Assembly (NCBI GenBank): GCA_031281385.1
Contig: JAITFL010000144.1
Coordinates: 1-17,877, forward strand
DNA: 17,877 bases
Direction: 5' to 3'
Source: Holophagales bacterium
GTDB taxonomy: Bacteria > Acidobacteriota > Holophagae > Holophagales > Holophagaceae
In this document: positions 7,030 to 15,310 of the stretch, one piece after another
How the letters are laid out: every line of letters starts with the position of its first letter
How positions within the stretch are numbered: the first letter of the stretch is position 1
Notes under the pieces: generated by a model
What the model was told of the DNA's origin: nothing
Databases searched by the model: none
Seen by the model: only the letters and a program-made list of their open reading frames with translations
Translations under genes and position numbers: made by a program

Positions 7030-7431
7030 TTAGCAAGGTTCCCACTCGCCGGACAATGGCGACCAACGCAAACATTGAGGCTGTCCTAGTGCCGCACTTG
7101 CAGAGCAAGGTGCCCATTTGCCGGAAGACGACCAACCCTTCACCTCGGATGCCGAAATTGAAGGTACAGACAGAGCCGTCAAGGGCAATAAATTACCTTT
7201 CATCTTTGTTTGTTCCCTACCATCGTCCTCAGGGTTTGTTTTGAGAAACGAAGTTTGGGATGCTTCAACTTCATTTACAGATGTCTCATAAACCTGGGCC
7301 AGCAAGTCTTTGAAAGTAATGTCTAAAACAGAATCTGCTTGCTCTGCCGAAGATGAGCATTTTCCAGTAGACCACCACCACTCAATGCCATTCGTGAAAC
7401 CATGCAACTGCTTGATTTCAAGATCAATCAT
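7030..7431 (-). CDS. Hypothetical small protein with duplicated Trp/Cys motif
   Basis: This open frame of 133 codons fills most of an otherwise gene-free stretch. Its ATG at 7431 has GGGGG seven bases upstream, an acceptable ribosome-binding site. I recognise no family. The N-terminal two thirds are mixed polar (residues 30-70 look helical and acidic). The C-terminus carries an imperfect duplication spaced about 24 residues: WSSSGKWAPC and, at the end, WSPLSGEWEPC. At DNA level the copies (about 7035-7066 and 7107-7137) differ by an exact three-base indel and several substitutions, which is what a translated repeat would show. No signal peptide or membrane segment is seen. It is flanked by dnaE2 (opposite strand) and by the cyclophilin gene (same strand, 157 bases upstream). 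It could be a real orphan gene, a decayed fragment, or a chance frame. Confidence 0.4.
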   Translation of the reverse strand: MIDLEIKQLHGFTNGIEWWWSTGKCSSSAEQADSVLDITFKDLLAQVYETSVNEVEASQTSFLKTNPEDDGREQTKMKGNLLPLTALSVPSISASEVKGWSSSGKWAPCSASAALGQPQCLRWSPLSGEWEPC

Positions 7432-7588
7432 AAGAAAGCCCCCATTCAGATGTATTGCACCAACCTATTTGTGCATGTTTCACACCATGTTTGTGGGGCA
7501 AAACTGACCCATCTGCGCCGATGAGAAAAACGATTGTAAAGGAACTACGTCAACACGGCATTCTCACACCTACGGATTACGCGCATTT
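7432..7588. other. Spacer downstream of the cyclophilin gene
   Basis: No convincing gene or terminator is visible. A plus-strand frame that begins MRKTIVKELRQHG at 7521 runs straight into the antisense of the cyclophilin 3' end, so it was not accepted. Confidence 0.35.
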
Positions 7589-9391
7589 TCATATCACCCC
7601 AACCCTTTCAATCACCGCGCCCAGTTCCAGCGACTCCAGCACTTTCATCGCTTCATCCAAGTTTTCCAATTCGCCCACTCTAGTGTATTTTCCTGTCAGG
7701 TGGGGCGTGGCGTTGAGCGTGAAGAAAAACTGGCAACCGCCTGTGTCCATGCCGGAAAGGGCCATGCCTACGCTTCCGGGGCCGTACCAGTGCAGGCTGT
7801 TTTCGCACCTGACGTTGTAGCCCGGGCCGCCGTCCATTGTGTCGCATGGGCTTCCCATTTGGACTACAAAGTCCGGCACTATCCTGGGGACGCGCCTACC
7901 ATCAAAAAATCCCCTGCGGGCGAGTATCACCAAATTTGCCACATTCATGGGCGCATTGATGGGATCGAGGCTCATAACTACCGAGCCATGATCTCGGAAA
8001 TCAACCTGTATGCGAACCGCCTCGCCCTTTCTCAGCAGTTCTTGGGCAAGGCTCATAATATCTTGGTCAATTTTTGTTGCGGGCTCGGGCACCTTGGGCC
8101 ATGCAGCGGCGGGATCTAGTTTTCGCAGTTCGCGCCAAGCGTCCAGCCTAGCAGTCCAAGATGGGTGGGAGAGGAACTTTTTCAATAGCTCTTGGTGCTT
8201 GTCTGTCGGCAATTTCCACTGGGGCATCGCATTGATCAAACCTTGGACGCTGTCGTATTCCTCTATGCGCCAAACCCTCTTGATGAGGGCTTCTAGGTCT
8301 TTTTCTTTGGGCGCTTCTTTTATGTGTTCTACTGCAAGAGACCTGGCTATGGGATCCTTGCCCGCCAAGAGTTCATCTCTCCAAGCCTGGGCCAACTTGG
8401 GCCGGTGTTTGTATAGTGCTGGTAGAAGCATCGCCCGCAGCAAGGGGGAAAGTTTTTTGTCTTTGATGACGCTGTCCAATGCCTTTGACATCTCCGATGG
8501 CAGCTCCGCAAAGCGGTCAAGGGATTGGAACCCGTACCACCTAGCCAAGAGGTCTGCATCCAAAATTTGCGGTGCGCCAATTCTTTCGGCCCAATCCTTG
8601 GGTGCTGGGTTTGGCACACCTTCCGCCAGCCTAGCCATGATGCCTACATGCGCCAAGGCCAAGGTTTCAGCGCTGGGGGGCTTTAGGCCCAATGATGGCC
8701 AAAAGGCAGAACCGGGTTCCAAGTTCAATTTGCCTGGGGGCAATAACTCGCTGCGCTTGGCCCAAGGTGCCCTGTTCCATGCGTCCATCAGCGCCAAGAT
8801 CGCATGTGGCGTAGCCTCTATCGGTTCTGGCTGTTTGACTTCTCTCCCCGCCATGCTCAGGCGCAGCCATAAAACCATCTCCCTGACTGGATCGCGCTGC
8901 ATGGAATTGCGATAGCTGTCCATAATGATGGCTATTTTTTCTATCTGGGATGCGTCATTCGCTGCCAACAGCGCCGCGGTGAACTGCGCGTCCAGCCTTA
9001 GATGCTTTGGCCATGCTCCAAACACTGTTGAACCATCAATGGCAAGATTTGCAAAGGCATCCATTGATTTCGCGCTTCTAAGGCGATTCAAAAAATAGAA
9101 TGCGTCGAATATCTCCCCCGGCTCCTTCGCTTGCGCCGCCTTTTCCAGCCAAAGGGCCTCTGTCGGTTTATCCAATTCTGGCGGCAGCAATGGTGGTGCG
9201 ACAATGCCCTGTATGCGCCTGACGGACAACTCCCAACGCGCCCTGTCCGCCAGGGGCATGTTTTCTAGCTGCCTTTCCGTAAACGCCGGGGCCTGGCGCC
9301 TCCACTCGGCCCAAAGTGCCTCTGGCTGTGAATATCGCGGTGTCTGGGCCAACACTGGAATGGCAACAAGACCAAGGAACAAAAGACGCAT
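7589..9391 (-). CDS. Exported cyclophilin-type peptidyl-prolyl cis-trans isomerase with long helical N-terminal region
   Basis: The protein has 600 residues from the ATG at 9391, which has a strong GGAGGT site upstream; the frame extends 18 codons further without one. Residues 1-16 (MRLLFLGLVAIPVLAQ) are a signal peptide, so it acts outside the cytoplasm. Residues about 20-455 are helical, with aromatic and Leu/Ala-rich repeats resembling HEAT-type scaffolds. The cyclophilin domain occupies about 459-600, with PMNVANLVILARRGFFDG, PRIVPDFVVQMGSP, GGPGY, GSVGMA, GCQFFFT and PHLTGKYTRVGE. Active-site-type Arg503, Phe508 and Gln511 are kept, although the His normally before that Arg is Pro. It should speed proline isomerisation during folding of exported proteins, with the helical part binding clients or partners. 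It is divergent from bshC, with about 53 bases between starts. Similar fusions are, from memory, common in Acidobacteriota. Confidence 0.85.
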   Translation of the reverse strand: MRLLFLGLVAIPVLAQTPRYSQPEALWAEWRRQAPAFTERQLENMPLADRARWELSVRRIQGIVAPPLLPPELDKPTEALWLEKAAQAKEPGEIFDAFYFLNRLRSAKSMDAFANLAIDGSTVFGAWPKHLRLDAQFTAALLAANDASQIEKIAIIMDSYRNSMQRDPVREMVLWLRLSMAGREVKQPEPIEATPHAILALMDAWNRAPWAKRSELLPPGKLNLEPGSAFWPSLGLKPPSAETLALAHVGIMARLAEGVPNPAPKDWAERIGAPQILDADLLARWYGFQSLDRFAELPSEMSKALDSVIKDKKLSPLLRAMLLPALYKHRPKLAQAWRDELLAGKDPIARSLAVEHIKEAPKEKDLEALIKRVWRIEEYDSVQGLINAMPQWKLPTDKHQELLKKFLSHPSWTARLDAWRELRKLDPAAAWPKVPEPATKIDQDIMSLAQELLRKGEAVRIQVDFRDHGSVVMSLDPINAPMNVANLVILARRGFFDGRRVPRIVPDFVVQMGSPCDTMDGGPGYNVRCENSLHWYGPGSVGMALSGMDTGGCQFFFTLNATPHLTGKYTRVGELENLDEAMKVLESLELGAVIERVGVI

Positions 9392-9444
9392 GTGAATACC
9401 TCCGATATTTATTTTATCCCTTATAAGTGCTAACTTTGTTTTCA

Positions 9445-10617
9445 ATGGGTAATGTTAAAGGAGTGGTTGCCACAGGACAGCAGATTGGGGCCGGGTGGTC
9501 GCCCGCCCTCTCTGTAGTCAAGGCACTGGCCGCGCTGGCAGAATCCAAGCGGCGCGGGCTGCAGGCTGTCTATTGGCTTGCGGATGAAGATCACGACCGA
9601 ATGGAAGTGGCCTCCGTAACCGCCATCCAAGGGAATAGGCTCATTCGGCACCGCTTTGAGTTTTCCGCGCCACAAGGGACAGCTACAGGTTGGCTGGAAT
9701 GGACATCTAGACACCAAACCGAAGCAGAGAGCCTGTGGGGGAAGCTGCCCTGCCCCACCGAGCCGACTTTAAGGGGCCATGCCATTGCATTGGGGAAAAC
9801 CCTGTGGGAAAGGGGCATAAGCCCATACAGCCCCACCAAGGACGCAGACAGGACAGCCATTCAAGGCGAATTGGAACGGTGGAGGGGCTTGAAACTAGAA
9901 GATGATTTGAACAAACAGGCCGCCCTGCTTGAATCTAAGGGCGAAAAATTAGTGCTAGACCCTAGAACACAATCGGCTTGGTTTTCGCTGAACCCGCTTA
10001 CAGGCGCAAGAAACAGACTAGAAGCAGGCCAGCCATGCCCCAAAGGGCATTGGCTGAGCCCTGGCGCCGCCCTGCGCCCGCTGATGCAGTCGCTTTTGCT
10101 GCCGGTTGAGGCCGTTGTCCTTGGGCCAGCCGAAAGGGCCTATTGGAAGCTATTAGAGAGCGTTTGGCACCGCGTTGGTTTGAATGCCCCGCAGATATTG
10201 CCCCGGCCATCAGTCTTTGTGCTTGAGGGTGCGACACCAGTTATTTCCGTTGAAGAATTGGAAGCCATCAAAATGGGGGAGTGGGGAGCTTTTGCACCAA
10301 TAGCGCAGAAAAGGCCAACAGAAATGCAACTCCCAGAGCCAGACCCAAGCTGGCCCAGCCCCATTTCCAAGAGATTCCTCTCAGAGATGAGACGCACAAA
10401 GTTACGCCTGGCGCGGCTTGACAAGCGGCTTGAAAAAGAGGCCGCAGGGAAAAAAGTTGGTGGGGACGTCGAAAAGTTGCGCCAAATGCTTTTCCCTTTC
10501 AATAAGCCACAGGAAAGGGTTCTGCCAGGCTGGCACTGGCTTCAAAATGACTCGCTGCTCGATTCCATCGAAAAGGCACTGGAAAACAAGGAAAGCGTCT
10601 ATTTGGTAAAAGTTTGA
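9445..10617 (+). CDS. bshC: BshC-like putative bacillithiol synthase (cysteine-adding), short form
   Basis: The protein has 390 residues from the ATG at 9445. It matches BshC near its N-terminus with VVATGQQIGAGWSPALSVVKAL, followed by the conserved WLADEDHD signature. The middle and C-terminal parts also fit: LPRPSVFVLEG, a helical coiled coil at about 310-340 (MRRTKLRLARLDKRLEKE), then FPFNKPQERVLPGWHWL. BshC is thought to attach cysteine to glucosaminyl-malate in the last step of bacillithiol synthesis in the cytoplasm. Family members are usually about 500-540 residues with some 70-80 residues before GQQ; here only about 10 precede it. The frame is closed by TAA at 9424-9426, so this is a real truncation or a short lineage form. 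A GTG start at 9427 is also possible (396 residues). Neither has a clear ribosome-binding site. It ends 13 bases from the convergent exuT stop. Confidence 0.8.
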   Translation: MGNVKGVVATGQQIGAGWSPALSVVKALAALAESKRRGLQAVYWLADEDHDRMEVASVTAIQGNRLIRHRFEFSAPQGTATGWLEWTSRHQTEAESLWGKLPCPTEPTLRGHAIALGKTLWERGISPYSPTKDADRTAIQGELERWRGLKLEDDLNKQAALLESKGEKLVLDPRTQSAWFSLNPLTGARNRLEAGQPCPKGHWLSPGAALRPLMQSLLLPVEAVVLGPAERAYWKLLESVWHRVGLNAPQILPRPSVFVLEGATPVISVEELEAIKMGEWGAFAPIAQKRPTEMQLPEPDPSWPSPISKRFLSEMRRTKLRLARLDKRLEKEAAGKKVGGDVEKLRQMLFPFNKPQERVLPGWHWLQNDSLLDSIEKALENKESVYLVKV

Positions 10618-10630
10618 TGCAAGGCCGCGA

Positions 10631-12001
10631 TTATAAATTGTCTATAACCTTAAAGCGTGGCACGAGCATTTTCATCACCGCCCAGGCCAACACATACGCT
10701 ATCGCACAGAAAACAAACATCAGCGCGTAGCCCGTGTCAATGCGCCCCAATGAGCCATAATAGTCAAACAGCCAGCCGCCTGTCTTTGAGACAACCACGG
10801 CCCCTATGCCCCCCGCCATCGTTCCAAGACCTATGATAGACGCGACCACTTTTTTGGGGAACATGTCGGACACAGTGGTATAAATGTTCGCCGACCAAGC
10901 CTGATGCGCTGATGCGCCAACTCCGATAATAACGATGGGAAACCAATAGCTGTACTGGCCGAGAACGGGGGCAAGCAGCACCACTAAGGGGAACAATGCA
11001 ATTACTATCATGGCTCTCATCCGCGCGGCATAAACAGGGATGTCCTTTTTCATAAAGTAGGCAGGGAACCAACCGCCGCCTATGCTGCCAACCATCGTCA
11101 TGCTGTAAAGCACGGCAAGCGGCAGCATAATGGCAGTGCCAGTCAGGTTGTATTTGGCTTTAAGGTACGCGGGAAGCCAAAACAGGAAGAACCACCATAC
11201 TCCATCGGTCAAAAATTTCCCCATAGCAAAAGACCAAGTTTGCCGATATTTGAGAAGTTTGAACCAACTGGTTTTAACAATTTCAGCTGCGGGTTCGATT
11301 TTGCCCTCGTCACTATGGATGTGTTCAAATTCTGCTTGTGATATGTAATTTTTTTCAAGAAGAGACTTGGGCGAATCATAGTAGCGCGCCCAGAAAAACA
11401 ACCAAATGAAGCCAATGGCGCCAACCACCACAAAGGTTATTTCCCAGCCAAAACGGGCGGCCATCCAAGGAACGCTCAGAGGCGCAGCTATGGCTCCAAT
11501 GTTTGCGCCAGAATTAAAAATGCCAGTGGCGAAAGAGCGCTCCACCTTGGGGAACCATTCAGCAGTCGTTTTGATGGCAGCCGGAAAGTTGCCCGATTCG
11601 CCGACCCCAAGAAGGAGTCTCGCAACCATGAACCCAACAACCGAAACTGGCACGGCAAGGCCAAAAAACGAAAACAGCGGCGCTAATGCCCCGCCAATTT
11701 GGACAGAAAAAGCATGTATCACTGCGGCAGCGGACCAAAGCGCAAAGGCTATGGCGTAACCCATTTTTGTCCCTAGTTTGTCAATAAACCTTCCAGCAAA
11801 AAGCGTGGCGAAAGCATAGGAAAATTGAAACGCTGCAGTAATGTTGGCGTATTGACTGTTGGTCCAATTGAAATGTTCTGAAAGAAGCGGCTGGAGAAGG
11901 CTTAAAACCTGTCGGTCGAGATAATTAACAGTTGTAGCGAAAAACAACAGCGAACAGATTGTCCATCTGTATCTGCCAATATGCTTGTTAAGTTCATTCA
12001 T
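10631..12001 (-). CDS. exuT: Major facilitator hexuronate transporter
   Basis: This is an inner-membrane MFS permease of 456 residues with about 12 hydrophobic segments. Signatures of the ExuT/anion:cation symporter group are NYLDRQVLSLL in the first helix, RLLLGVGESGNFPAAIKTTAEWFP, and SGANIGAIAAP. It should import glucuronate, and possibly galacturonate, with protons. The ATG at 12001 overlaps the uxaC stop (ATGA, 11998-12001) and has GGAG 8 bases upstream; a longer in-frame start inside uxaC was not used. It is the last gene of the hexuronate operon, so its substrate is supported by context. Its stop faces the bshC stop at 13 bases, with no visible terminator between them. Specificity for glucuronate over galacturonate is inferred from the enzymes upstream. 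Confidence 0.9.
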   Translation of the reverse strand: MNELNKHIGRYRWTICSLLFFATTVNYLDRQVLSLLQPLLSEHFNWTNSQYANITAAFQFSYAFATLFAGRFIDKLGTKMGYAIAFALWSAAAVIHAFSVQIGGALAPLFSFFGLAVPVSVVGFMVARLLLGVGESGNFPAAIKTTAEWFPKVERSFATGIFNSGANIGAIAAPLSVPWMAARFGWEITFVVVGAIGFIWLFFWARYYDSPKSLLEKNYISQAEFEHIHSDEGKIEPAAEIVKTSWFKLLKYRQTWSFAMGKFLTDGVWWFFLFWLPAYLKAKYNLTGTAIMLPLAVLYSMTMVGSIGGGWFPAYFMKKDIPVYAARMRAMIVIALFPLVVLLAPVLGQYSYWFPIVIIGVGASAHQAWSANIYTTVSDMFPKKVVASIIGLGTMAGGIGAVVVSKTGGWLFDYYGSLGRIDTGYALMFVFCAIAYVLAWAVMKMLVPRFKVIDNL

Positions 12002-13407
12002 AGCGTCTCCAGTTTGAATCCGAAATAGCGCACGGCATTGTTGTAGGAAATACCCTTGATAATTTTTTGAAGAGATGCCATGTCTGCGGTACATTCGCCA
12101 TTTTCCACCCATCTCCCGATTATGTCGCACAAGATTCTTCTAAAATACTCGTGTCTGACGTACGAGATAAAACTTCTGGAATCGGTCAGCATCCCAATGA
12201 AATTTCCCAAAAGGCCCTGATTGGCAAGAGAAGTTATTTGCTCCATAATGCCGGTCTTGTGGTCGTTGAACCACCAAGCAGAGCCATGCTGCATTTTCCC
12301 AACGGCATCAGCTTGCTGGAAGCACCCAATGATAGTGCCAATGACGGCGTTGTCATTGGGGTTGAGGCTGTATAGTATTGTCTTTGGAAGCTCGTCCGTT
12401 GAGTTCAATGCGTTTAAGAAATCGGCATTTTCGGATGAGGGCGTGAAATTATTGATCGCGTCAAATCCAGTGTCGGGGCCAATTTTATCAAACATCAGGA
12501 CATTATTGTCGCGCTTGCAACCGTAGTGAATTTGCATTGTCCATTTTCGGTGGTGATATTCCCGCCCCATAAACAGCATGAACGCCGTTTTGAATTTTAA
12601 TTCTTCTTCTTTGTTTAGAACAACACCCGCGAGCCTCTTTGAAAAAATGTCACCTATCTCTTTATCGGAAACAGGTTTATACATTAAATACTCAAGCCCG
12701 TGGTCGGACAGCAGGCAGCCGTGTCGTTCAAAGAAATCGAGGCGAAGTTTTAGAGCTTGTTTTAATGTGTCAAAAGAATTGATTTCAATGTTGCATGCCC
12801 CTGACAAAGTTTCAAGGTAGGCAAGATAGTTGGGCTTTTCGATGTTCATGGCTTTGTCTGGCCGCCAAGTCGGAAGAACCTGGGCGGTGAATGAATCGTT
12901 GTTTGCAATCTCCTCGTGCCATTGAAGAGAATCGGCAGGGTCGTCAGTAGTGCAGATCAGTTTTACGTTGGAGTTGTTGATAAATGCTTTCGCGCTCAAT
13001 TTTTCCAGTTTTTTATTGCTGTGCGTCCATACTTCTTCGGCTGTGTCGCTATTGAGCACGCCTTCATAGCCAAAATACCTTTTGAGTTCCAAGTGGCTCC
13101 AATGATACAGGGGATTGCCAATGGCAAGCTCTAAAGTTTCCGCCCATCTTTGAAATTTCTCTCTGTCAGTGGCTGCACCTGTTATGTATTTTTCTTCGAT
13201 GCCATTTGCCCGCATGAGGCGCCATTTATAATGATCGCCACCCAGCCATACTTGGGCGATATTTTCAAATTTTTTGTCTTTGGCTATTTCTTCCGGGCTA
13301 ATGTGGCAGTGATAATCCAGAATCGGCAGTTTGGCGGCGAAATTGTGGTAAAGCGTTTTTGCCGTTTCGCTTGAAAGCAGAAAGTCTTTATCCAAAAATT
13401 TTTCCAT
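11998..13407 (-). CDS. uxaC: Glucuronate (uronate) isomerase
   Basis: The protein has 469 residues, matching the roughly 470 of characterised UxaC. It converts D-glucuronate to D-fructuronate and can also act on galacturonate. The N-terminus MEKFLDKDFLLSSETAKTLY and the metal-binding LDYHCHISPEEIA (an HxH of the amidohydrolase superfamily, about residues 28-40) are diagnostic. GNPLYHWSHLELKRYFG and HDHKTGIM-like downstream blocks, including WWFNDHKTG and LTDSRSFISYVRHEYFRRILC, also fit the family. The start at 13407 lies 1 base after the uxuB stop (13409-13411). The frame extends 26 codons further upstream, but those overlap uxuB. The stop overlaps the exuT start by 4 bases. It acts first after uptake although it is fifth in operon order. 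Confidence 0.95.
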   Translation of the reverse strand: MEKFLDKDFLLSSETAKTLYHNFAAKLPILDYHCHISPEEIAKDKKFENIAQVWLGGDHYKWRLMRANGIEEKYITGAATDREKFQRWAETLELAIGNPLYHWSHLELKRYFGYEGVLNSDTAEEVWTHSNKKLEKLSAKAFINNSNVKLICTTDDPADSLQWHEEIANNDSFTAQVLPTWRPDKAMNIEKPNYLAYLETLSGACNIEINSFDTLKQALKLRLDFFERHGCLLSDHGLEYLMYKPVSDKEIGDIFSKRLAGVVLNKEEELKFKTAFMLFMGREYHHRKWTMQIHYGCKRDNNVLMFDKIGPDTGFDAINNFTPSSENADFLNALNSTDELPKTILYSLNPNDNAVIGTIIGCFQQADAVGKMQHGSAWWFNDHKTGIMEQITSLANQGLLGNFIGMLTDSRSFISYVRHEYFRRILCDIIGRWVENGECTADMASLQKIIKGISYNNAVRYFGFKLETL

Positions 13408-13408
13408 G

Positions 13409-14242
13409 CTATACACCGCTGTAGGCGTTGAAAGCACCGTCAACTGGAATAACCGCGCCACTGACAAAGCCAGAAGCTTCCTCATCGCAGAGCCAGAAGA
13501 ATGTGCCGAATAGATCCTTAACCTCTCCGAACCGCCCCATCGGAGTATTCGCTATGATTTTGTGCGAGCGCGGAGTCAGCGAACCATCCGGAGCTTTAAG
13601 AAGATTTTGGTTTTGTTTGGTCACAAAAAATCCTGGCGCGATTGCGTTGACTCTAAGATTTTTGTTGGCAAAATGAACGGCAAGCCATTCGGTCAGGTTG
13701 TTTATGGCCGCCTTGGCCGCGCTGTAGCCAAGCACTTTGGTCATTGGCGAAAACGCGCTCATGCTGGACATATTTATTACAGTTGCACCTTGTAGGCCCA
13801 ACATTTTTCTGGCAAAAACCTGTGTCGTCAAAAGAGTGCCCAAAAAATTTAATTCAAACACTTTTTGGATCTCTGGCACGTCGAGATCGAAAAATGACCT
13901 CGCGTTGGGATTGTCTAGTTCAGTTTCATCAAAAAATTCGCTGGTGGTGTTTGCTTTGTCCATATTGCCGCCAGCCCCATTTATCAAAATGTGGTAATTA
14001 CCAAAATCCTCGAAGATTTGCTTTTCCGCCGCTTCCAGAGATGCTTTGTCAAGCACATCGCAGGCGTACGCTTTGGCAGTGCCACCAGAGCCAACTATGG
14101 TGTCAACCGTTTTTTGCACGTGTTCAAGGTTTTTGTCCAATGCGGCCACTTTTGTGCCCTTTTTGGCCAGCTCAATCGCAAACGCGCCCAACAGGACGCC
14201 CCCTGCCCCGGTTATTACAGCCGTTTTTTCACTCCAGTTCAT
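13409..14242 (-). CDS. uxuB: Fructuronate reductase, short-chain dehydrogenase type (mannonate-forming)
   Basis: The protein has 277 residues of the classical short-chain dehydrogenase/reductase fold. It shows the dinucleotide loop TGAGGVLLG (11-19), NGAGG (88-92), catalytic Ser160 in INMSSMSAF, and Tyr173/Lys177 in YSAAK. The C-terminal GFVSGAVIPVDGAFNAYSGV closes the substrate pocket. It should reduce D-fructuronate to D-mannonate with NAD(P)H. The function rests mainly on its position between uxuA (4-base ATGA overlap at 14239-14242) and uxaC (1-base gap). The E. coli UxuB is an unrelated long-chain mannitol-type dehydrogenase, so this is the SDR replacement seen in Firmicutes and Bacteroidota. 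A generic gluconate-type SDR would be the alternative reading if it were alone. Confidence 0.88.
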   Translation of the reverse strand: MNWSEKTAVITGAGGVLLGAFAIELAKKGTKVAALDKNLEHVQKTVDTIVGSGGTAKAYACDVLDKASLEAAEKQIFEDFGNYHILINGAGGNMDKANTTSEFFDETELDNPNARSFFDLDVPEIQKVFELNFLGTLLTTQVFARKMLGLQGATVINMSSMSAFSPMTKVLGYSAAKAAINNLTEWLAVHFANKNLRVNAIAPGFFVTKQNQNLLKAPDGSLTPRSHKIIANTPMGRFGEVKDLFGTFFWLCDEEASGFVSGAVIPVDGAFNAYSGV

Positions 14243-15306
14243 CCTTTGCCCTCCTTTTCAAAAGCGTCCCAAGCACCATTTATGTACATTATCCCAAGCG
14301 CCCTGTCGTATAGGCCATAGCCGGGGCGGCATTTTTCGTCCCAAATGTGCCTACCGTGGTCAGGGCGAATGTAATATTTATAATCTATGTCGTGATACGC
14401 TTTGACAATCTCAGTTATGTCCAAAGAGCCATCTGATGATTTGTGGGACGTTTCTGTGAAATCGCCATTGTCAAAGCGCTTGAGGTTGCGTATGTGCGCA
14501 AAAAAGATTTTGTCCTTAAAGTATCGAACCATCTCAGGAATATCATTGCAATACGATGCCCCCAGCGAACCGCTGCAAAGTGTAATTCCATTGGAAGGAC
14601 TCTCAACTAGCCCCAAAAGCCTTTCAAGACTGTTCTTGCACTTAATGATGCGCGGCAGCCCAAAGATATTCCATGGGGGGTCATCCGGGTGTATAGCCAT
14701 TTTTATGCCGCTGCTTTCTGCGACTGGAATAATTTCTTTGAGAAAAAATTGCAAATTGCCCCAAAGATCCTCTTCGGTCACTCCCTCGTAGGCCATAAAT
14801 AAATCTTTTATATTTGAGAGCCTTTCTGGTTCCCAGCCCGGCATAAATGAGGTTCCCTGTCTGGACACGTCATCCAAAAAATCCGCTGGATTCATGCTGT
14901 CAATTTTGGCTTTTTCGTAATACAACGCCGTAGAGCCATCGGGCTGTTGCTTGAAAAGGTCTGTCCTAGTCCAGTCGAAGACTGGCATAAAGTTGTAGCA
15001 AACGACCTTAACTCCCGCCTTGCCAAGATTCACAAGTGTGCGTTTATAGTTTTCAATGTATTTGCTGCGGTTTGAATTTCCGAGCTTTATGTCCTCATGG
15101 ACATTGACGCTTTCTACCACGTCAATGTTCAAACCGAATGGAGCTGTTTGGGCCTTAACTTCTTCAATTCGTTCCATGGGCCAGGCCGCCCCCGCAGGTA
15201 ATTCGTGTAGAGCCCACACTACACCGCTCACCCCCGGTATCTGTTTGATGTATTTCAAGGGTATAGAATCCAATTTCTCTCCATACCATCTGAATGTCAT
15301 TTGCAT
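14239..15306 (-). CDS. uxuA: Mannonate dehydratase
   Basis: The protein has 355 residues starting MQMTFRWYGEKLDSIPLKYI, the usual UxuA N-terminus. The ATG at 15306 has AAGGTGAG just upstream. The frame extends 29 codons further into kdgK and was not used. Family blocks include HPDDPPWNIFGLPRI, TLCSGSLGA (metal-binding Cys), FAHIRNLKRF (His), YIRPDHGRHIW (Asp/His) and GYGLYDRALGIMYINGAWDA near the C-terminus. It dehydrates D-mannonate to 2-keto-3-deoxy-D-gluconate, using a divalent metal. It starts 4 bases after the kdgK stop and overlaps the uxuB start by 4 bases. It lacks the extra segments of the 394-residue E. coli enzyme and so resembles the shorter Gram-positive type. Confidence 0.95.
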   Translation of the reverse strand: MQMTFRWYGEKLDSIPLKYIKQIPGVSGVVWALHELPAGAAWPMERIEEVKAQTAPFGLNIDVVESVNVHEDIKLGNSNRSKYIENYKRTLVNLGKAGVKVVCYNFMPVFDWTRTDLFKQQPDGSTALYYEKAKIDSMNPADFLDDVSRQGTSFMPGWEPERLSNIKDLFMAYEGVTEEDLWGNLQFFLKEIIPVAESSGIKMAIHPDDPPWNIFGLPRIIKCKNSLERLLGLVESPSNGITLCSGSLGASYCNDIPEMVRYFKDKIFFAHIRNLKRFDNGDFTETSHKSSDGSLDITEIVKAYHDIDYKYYIRPDHGRHIWDEKCRPGYGLYDRALGIMYINGAWDAFEKEGKG

Positions 15307-15310
15307 GCGC

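Noticed and set aside
7521..7640. Small plus-strand frame starting MRKTIVKELRQHG
   Set aside because: It continues as low-complexity Ser/Thr sequence antisense to the cyclophilin domain, and no ribosome-binding site is seen.
8010..8915. Plus-strand frame of 301 codons
   Set aside because: It is antisense to the cyclophilin gene, which has a signal peptide, a good ribosome-binding site and recognisable motifs. The antisense product matches nothing.
13744..14313. Plus-strand frames across uxuB and the uxuA 3' end
   Set aside because: They are antisense to two well-recognised operon genes; low-complexity products without motifs.
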